This document shows positions 59,933 to 64,000 of a stretch of 64,000 nucleotides of DNA, one piece after another. The DNA is from Streptomyces sp. NRRL F-2580. GTDB lineage: Bacteria; Actinomycetota; Actinomycetes; Streptomycetales; Streptomycetaceae. The DNA is taken from NCBI RefSeq assembly GCF_000720115.1, contig NZ_JOIR01000029.1:62001-126000 (forward strand). Reading direction: 5' to 3'. The position numbers and the translations under genes are program-made. A model generated the notes under the pieces. The model did not search any database. It was given only the letters and a program-made list of their open reading frames with translations, and was not told the DNA's origin. The first letter of the stretch is position 1. Each line of letters starts with the position of its first letter.

Positions 59933-60577
59933 ATGTCTGATTTCCCCGCAACTCCCGGTGCCCCCACCCCCGGCACCCCGAGTACCCCCAGCACCGCCGG
60001 CTCCGACTACACCCAGCGGCTGGCGCGCCTGGAGCAGTCCGGAATCAAGCGGCTGCTGCCCACGCAGGCGCCGTACCGCTGGAACCTGCAGCGACTGCAG
60101 CTGGGCCGGGTCCTCGACATCGGCTGCGGGCTGGGGCGGAACCTGCTCAACTGCGGCCCGGACAGCGTGGGCGTCGACCACAACCCGCACTCGGTGCAGA
60201 CCTGCCGCGAGCGCGGACTGAACGCCTACACCCCCGACGGGCTGGCCGCCGCGCCGGACTGCGGTCCCGGCTCCTTCGACAGCCTGCTGGTCGCGCACGT
60301 GCTGGAGCACGTCGAGGAGGACACGGCGGCGACGCTGCTGGAGCAGTACCTTCCGCTGGTCAAGCCGGGCGGGTCGGTCGTCATGATCACCCCGCAGGAG
60401 GTCGGTTTCCGGTCCGACGCCACCCACATCCGCTGGGTCGGCTTCGAGGAGCTGCGCAGCCACGCGGCCAAGGCGGGGATAGCGGTCCGGCGGACCTACT
60501 CCTTCCCCTTCCCCCGGCCGATGGGCAAGGTCTTCCCGTACAACGAGTTCGTGCTGGTGGGCACGGTCCCGGCCTGA
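59933..60577 (+). CDS. Class I SAM-dependent methyltransferase
   Basis: 214 residues. After a Pro/Thr-rich start, motif I is VLDIGCGLGRNLLNCG (about 60-75), acidic motif II GVDHNPHSVQTC, and LVAHVLEHVEEDTAATLLEQ, then VKPGGSVVMITPQE. The H-V-L-E-H pattern is typical of UbiE/COQ5-like and O-methyltransferases. It lies 176 nt downstream of the spermidine synthase-like gene. Substrate unknown. CAGGAGAC precedes the ATG. Confidence 0.87.
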   Translation: MSDFPATPGAPTPGTPSTPSTAGSDYTQRLARLEQSGIKRLLPTQAPYRWNLQRLQLGRVLDIGCGLGRNLLNCGPDSVGVDHNPHSVQTCRERGLNAYTPDGLAAAPDCGPGSFDSLLVAHVLEHVEEDTAATLLEQYLPLVKPGGSVVMITPQEVGFRSDATHIRWVGFEELRSHAAKAGIAVRRTYSFPFPRPMGKVFPYNEFVLVGTVPA

Positions 60578-60602
60578 GGCCTCCCGTCCGGGACGGTCCG
60601 CC

Positions 60603-61145
60603 TCAGGGGTCGACGATCTCCACCAGCGGCGGGTGGTCGTGCCAGGTGCAGAACACCGAGACCTCGCGGCCGTCCCGGGTGAAGGTGACCCGGATCCAGT
60701 AGTCCTGCTTCCACACCTGCATCCGCCAGCCGGCCGCCGGCGTCGCCGAGACCAGCTCGGCGGAGGACGCGCCCAGGGAGAAGACGACCCGGCCGCCGGA
60801 GACCGGATAGGCCTTCACCTTGCCCGGATCCTGCCCGTCCCCCTGCCCGTAGGGGGACGGGGTCGCCGCGGGCTTCTGGGACGGCTTGCCGGAGGAGGGC
60901 CCGGCCGACGACGGCGCGGCCGGCGTCGGGGAGGCGGAGGGCGACGCGGACGCGGACTGCGCCGGGGGATCCGGCGGCTGCGCGCGCTGCGTCGAGGAGG
61001 ACAGCGGCTGGGCGGCGAGCGGCACCGCGAGCGGCGGATCGTAGGCCGTCCCCGACATGACGCTGTGCACGCCCCACCACGACAGCGTCACCGCCGCCCC
61101 GGTCGCCAGCGTCCAAGCCATGGCATGAAGAAGTCCTCGTCGCAT
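60603..61145 (-). CDS. Membrane-anchored secreted protein of unknown function
   Basis: 180 residues. N-terminal hydrophobic segment (about 8-30, AMAWTLATGAAVTLSWWGVH), a Ser/Pro/Ala-rich linker (about 55-105) and a C-terminal beta domain (VKAYPVSGGRVVFSLGASSA, QDYWIRVTFTRDGREVSVFC, TWHDHPPLVEIVDP). The conserved-looking end of the protein faces outside. It is divergent from an OmpR-type two-component system and may be its target or accessory sensor. Confidence 0.72.
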   Translation of the reverse strand: MRRGLLHAMAWTLATGAAVTLSWWGVHSVMSGTAYDPPLAVPLAAQPLSSSTQRAQPPDPPAQSASASPSASPTPAAPSSAGPSSGKPSQKPAATPSPYGQGDGQDPGKVKAYPVSGGRVVFSLGASSAELVSATPAAGWRMQVWKQDYWIRVTFTRDGREVSVFCTWHDHPPLVEIVDP

Positions 61146-61224
61146 CAGGGCACATACTGCACCACCCGTCACAAGAGCAGCCCGACACCCCGCTGGGTCC
61201 CTCGAATGGACTACGGTGCGGGCC

Positions 61225-61914
61225 ATGGCAAGTGTGCTCGTGGTCGAGGACGACCAGTTCGTACGTTCCGCCCTCATCCGGCACCTGACCGAGGCCTCGC
61301 ACACCGTGCGGAGCGTCGGCACGGCCCTGGAGGCCCTGCGCGAGGTCGCGCACCACCGCTTCGACGTGGTCATCCTCGACCTCGGACTGCCCGACCTGGA
61401 CGGGTCGGAGGCGCTCAAGATGCTGCGCGGCATCACCGACGTGCCCGTGATCATCGCGACCGCGCGCGACGACGAGGCGGAGATCGTCCGCCTGCTCAAC
61501 GACGGCGCCGACGACTACCTGACCAAACCGTTCTCCGTGGAGCACCTCTCCGCCCGCATGGCCGCCGTCCTGCGCCGCTCCCGGGCCGCCGCCGGGGCCG
61601 AACCCCCCTCGCGCGTCCTGCGCGTCGGCGGGCTCGCCATCGACCCGCTGCGCCGCCAGGCCGAGCTCGACGGGACCGTACTGGACCTCACCCGGCGGGA
61701 GTTCGACCTGCTGGCCTTCCTCGCCGGGCGGCCCGGGGTGGTCGTGGCCCGGCGCGAACTGCTCGCCGAGGTCTGGCAGCAGTCGTACGGGGACGACCAG
61801 ACCATCGACGTCCACCTGTCCTGGCTGCGCCGCAAACTCGGCGAGACCGCCGCCCGCCCGCGGTACCTGCACACGCTGCGGGGTGTGGGCGTCAAGCTGG
61901 AGCCGCCGCAGTGA
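61225..61914 (+). CDS. OmpR/PhoB-family response regulator
   Basis: 229 residues. Receiver domain with VVEDDQF, phosphoacceptor D52 in VVILDLGLPD, and LTKPF (Lys about 101). The winged helix (about 130-228) has LDLTRREFDLLAFLAGRPGV and DDQTIDVHLSWLRRKLGETA. The ATG at 61225 is preceded by a purine-poor leader, perhaps leaderless. It ends 7 nt before the kinase start, forming a two-component operon. Confidence 0.93.
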   Translation: MASVLVVEDDQFVRSALIRHLTEASHTVRSVGTALEALREVAHHRFDVVILDLGLPDLDGSEALKMLRGITDVPVIIATARDDEAEIVRLLNDGADDYLTKPFSVEHLSARMAAVLRRSRAAAGAEPPSRVLRVGGLAIDPLRRQAELDGTVLDLTRREFDLLAFLAGRPGVVVARRELLAEVWQQSYGDDQTIDVHLSWLRRKLGETAARPRYLHTLRGVGVKLEPPQ

Positions 61915-61921
61915 TGCCCCG

Positions 61922-63316
61922 ATGAGATGGGCCCTGGTCAAGGTGTGCCTCGCGGTCACGGCCATGGTGGTCGTGGCCTTCGCGGTGCCGCTCGGGCTCG
62001 TCGTCCAGGAGATGGCCAGCGACCGGGCCTTCTCCAACGCCGAACGGCAGGCCGCCACCATCGGGCCGACCCTGTCCATCACCACCGACCCGGTCCAGCT
62101 GCAGAAGGCCGTGGAGTCCACGCAGATGGGCGCCGCCCGGCGGATGGCCGTCCACGTCCCGGCCATCGGCGACAGCGCGCCGGTGGAGATCGGCCGGGGC
62201 CGGGCGGGCGAGCACGCCGTCGCCGAGACCCGGCGGATCGGGCGGGCCACGACCGCCTCGGTGCCCGGCGGGGGGTCGGCGCTGCTCCAGCCGACCGCGC
62301 TCGGCTCCGGGGACATCGCGGTGGTGGAGATCTTCGTACCGGAGAGCGAGGTCAGCAACGGCGTCGCGACGGCCTGGGTGGTGCTCGCGGGCGTCGGGCT
62401 GGCACTGATCGTGGGCTCGGTGGCGGTCGCCGACCGGCTCGGCGCCCGGCTGGTGCGCCCGGCCGAGCGGCTCGCGGACGCCGCCCACCGACTGGGCGAG
62501 GGCCGGCTCGGGGCGCGGGTCCCGGAGGTGGGACCGAAGGAACTCCGCTCGGCGGCCGTCGCGTTCAACGCGATGGCGGACCAGGTGGTGCAACTCCTCG
62601 CCAACGAGCGGGAGCTGGCCGCCGACCTCTCGCACCGGCTGCGGACGCCGCTGACGGTGCTGCGGCTCAACACGGCCTCGCTCGGCGACGGCGCGGCCGC
62701 CGAACAGACCCGGGCCGCGGTGGAGCAGCTGGAGCGCGAGGTCGACACGATCATCCGCACGGCGCGGGAGCAGCGCCCGGCCACCGGCCTGGTCGGGGCG
62801 GGCGCCGGCTGCGACGCCTCCGAGGTGATCCGCGACCGGATGGACTTCTGGTCGGCGCTCGCGGAGGACGAGGGCCGCGAGGTGCGGCTCGCGGGGGTGG
62901 ACCGCACGGTACGGATCCCCGTGGCCCGGCCCGAGCTCGCCGCCGCCCTCGACGCCATGCTCGGCAACGTCTTCCGGCACACCCCCGAGGGCACGCCCTT
63001 CTCGGTGGACGTCCACGACGCGGGTGACGCGGTCATCGTGCTCGTCTCGGACGCGGGACCCGGCATCGCCGACCCGGAGGCGGCCCTGCGCCGGGGCAAC
63101 GACGGCGGCCGCGACGGATCGACCGGCCTGGGCCTCGACATCGTGCGCCGCGTCGCGGAGTCGACGGGCGGCGACGTACGGCTGGGGCGCTCGGTGCTCG
63201 GCGGGACCGAGGTCCGGGTGTGGATCGGCCTGGACGGCCGGACCCTCGGCGGTCCCGGCGGCGGGCGTGCGGGCCGTGGCCGGCGCGGCAACCGACGTAA
63301 CCGGGGGCGCGCCTAG
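61922..63316 (+). CDS. Sensor histidine kinase
   Basis: 464 residues. Two membrane helices (about 5-27 and 145-165) flank a ~115-residue extracytoplasmic sensor; then HAMP (about 168-220), HisKA with H238 in LSHRLRTPLTVLRL, and an HATPase with LGNVFRHTPEG (N), SDAGPGIAD (G1) and STGLGLDIVRRVAE (G2). A basic tail (GRAGRGRRGNRRNRGRA) ends the protein. Partner of the regulator upstream; the divergent secreted protein at 60603 may belong to the same pathway. Confidence 0.92.
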   Translation: MRWALVKVCLAVTAMVVVAFAVPLGLVVQEMASDRAFSNAERQAATIGPTLSITTDPVQLQKAVESTQMGAARRMAVHVPAIGDSAPVEIGRGRAGEHAVAETRRIGRATTASVPGGGSALLQPTALGSGDIAVVEIFVPESEVSNGVATAWVVLAGVGLALIVGSVAVADRLGARLVRPAERLADAAHRLGEGRLGARVPEVGPKELRSAAVAFNAMADQVVQLLANERELAADLSHRLRTPLTVLRLNTASLGDGAAAEQTRAAVEQLEREVDTIIRTAREQRPATGLVGAGAGCDASEVIRDRMDFWSALAEDEGREVRLAGVDRTVRIPVARPELAAALDAMLGNVFRHTPEGTPFSVDVHDAGDAVIVLVSDAGPGIADPEAALRRGNDGGRDGSTGLGLDIVRRVAESTGGDVRLGRSVLGGTEVRVWIGLDGRTLGGPGGGRAGRGRRGNRRNRGRA

Positions 63317-63352
63317 CGGGCGGCCGGTGGCCGCCTCGGTACGGTCCGCGGC

Positions 63353-63663
63353 ATGGACACCCTCATCTTCGGCGGCCTCCTCGCCCCGCTGATCGCCAGG
63401 TGCCGTGACTCGTCCCGAACGGTCGTGCTCGGGGGTTCGCCTGCTGCCTCGCCTGCTGCTTCGCCTTCGGCTGGACGGGCGTCGCCTGCGGCGGCCTCTT
63501 CTACCCCTCCGGGCCCGAGATGACCGGCATGCTCGGCCTGCACCCGTACGTGTGGGCGTGGATCCTGTTCCAGGCCTCGGTGGTAGCCATCGGCATCGCC
63601 GTGGCCTTCGCCCACGCCACGGCGGACGGTTCCGGCGGCGAACCGGTACCAGTTCTTGTATGA
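63353..63663 (+). pseudogene. Frameshifted small membrane protein gene
   Basis: From ATG 63353 one frame reads MDTLIFGGLLAPLIAR then turns into Ser/Ala/Pro-rich text and stops. Another frame, open from 63408 to the TGA at 63661, reads RGFACCLACCFAFGWTGVAC, then LHPYVWAWILFQASVVAIGI, clearly membrane-like. Joining them needs a frame change near 63390-63440. Either a decayed gene or a sequencing indel; no family recognised. Confidence 0.45.
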
Positions 63664-63716
63664 CGTGGGGATCCTGGACCAGCCGGGGCTCCCCGGCCGA
63701 GCGGAAGGAATCAGGC

Positions 63717-64000
63717 ATGCGCTACGCAGTCCTCGGAACCGGGATCGTCGGCCGCACGCTGGCGGCCCGGCTCGCCTCCCTGGGCCACGAGGTGGTCATC
63801 GGCACCCGGGACCCCGGGGCGACCGCCGGGCGCGCCGAGTACGCCGACTGGCAGGCGGGGCAGCCCGGGGTGCGGCTCGCCGGCTTCGCGGAAGCCGCGC
63901 GGGACGGCGACACCCTGGTCAACGCCACCGGCGGGCAGGTCAGCATCGCCGCCTTGACGGAGGCGGACGCCGCCCACCTGGACGGCAAGATCCTGATCGA
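63717..64000 (+). CDS. NADPH-dependent F420 reductase/NpdG-like oxidoreductase, 5' part
   Basis: 94 codons before the window ends. The Rossmann motif is VLGTGIVGRTLAARLASLGH (about 5-24), then VVIGTRDPGATAGRAEYADW and DTLVNATGGQVSIAAL. This is the pattern of F420H2:NADP oxidoreductase-like and related NAD(P)-binding proteins. Whether it truly uses F420 cannot be judged from the N-terminal half. CGGAAGGA lies 8 nt before the ATG. Confidence 0.8.
   Translation, partial: MRYAVLGTGIVGRTLAARLASLGHEVVIGTRDPGATAGRAEYADWQAGQPGVRLAGFAEAARDGDTLVNATGGQVSIAALTEADAAHLDGKILI

Overview
The window is a chromosomal segment of a Streptomyces (or very close actinomycete). It has very high GC with strong third-position GC bias, frequent GTG starts, several apparently leaderless genes, DUF397/XRE, DUF1707, DUF3618 and DUF6412 families, DasR-type dre sites next to chitin genes, and the streptomycete intergenic repeat with core GCCTCAAACGCCGGCG. 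From memory, and unchecked, the gene order bcp – PBP – chitin-binding LPMO – PAS/GGDEF/EAL is collinear with the S. coelicolor SCO2901 to about SCO2800 interval. If so, this is core chromosome with strain-specific insertions and decay.

Layout. 0–8 kb: two HNH genes (one broken), bcp, DUF3618, a GroES-like protein, a guanidine-III riboswitch driving a Gdx-type exporter, a class A PBP, and a three-gene ABC-2 exporter. 8–18 kb: DUF1707 envelope protein, DUF445, a DUF559-like protein, GNAT, small membrane proteins, an SRA–HNH modification-dependent nuclease, a TPR/SEC-C protein, a class E sortase, DUF6412 plus a second YidC-like insertase, and an FAH-family enzyme. 18–26 kb: a divergent Gfo/Idh/MocA – ROK pair around an operator, a LAHTG surface protein framed by inverted repeats, a truncated phosphatase, a HAD-IIA phosphatase, a surface protein with a class F sortase, and tRNA-Lys(CUU). 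26–34 kb: NlpC/P60 hydrolase, SPFH protein with a huge disordered N-terminus, dre-controlled LPMO, acyl-CoA synthetase, a decayed two-component system, and a second identical tRNA-Lys. 34–48 kb: IclR, flavin monooxygenase, GH18 chitinase with tandem dre sites, XRE/DUF397 pair, the TrmB/LuxR – SINWD-peptide – lectin-hydrolase locus, ALF-repeat protein, PAS–GGDEF–EAL (probable cdgA), M6 protease, and a third tRNA-Lys. 48–64 kb: prim-pol-like protein, FMN reductase/MarR pair, a translationally coupled nuclease–unknown–helicase operon, phosphoglycerate-mutase-like phosphatase, a REP array, glyoxalase, XRE/TPR regulator, methyltransferases, an OmpR two-component system, and a F420/NADP-type reductase running off the right edge.

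Themes. Much of the content concerns the cell surface: PBP, sortases and their substrates, peptidoglycan hydrolases, chitin attack under DasR, and a bifunctional c-di-GMP protein. Two loci stand out as possibly undescribed. First, at 39.2–43.5 kb a TrmB/LuxR regulator is divergent, across a perfect 9-bp inverted repeat, from a 63-residue secreted peptide carrying two SINWD copies (one at its C-terminus), a small partner protein, and two paralogous tachylectin-propeller proteins with different peptidoglycan-hydrolase tails. Second, at 50.8–54.9 kb a Cas4/RecB-type nuclease with a four-cysteine Fe–S signature, a protein of unknown function and an SF1B helicase are fused by ATGA/GTGA overlaps, resembling a Dna2 split over an operon. 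Genome plasticity is visible: three identical tRNA-Lys genes, REP elements at the broken edges of two genes, inverted REP arms around a surface-protein gene, and several pseudogenes. No integrase, transposase or CRISPR array was found.
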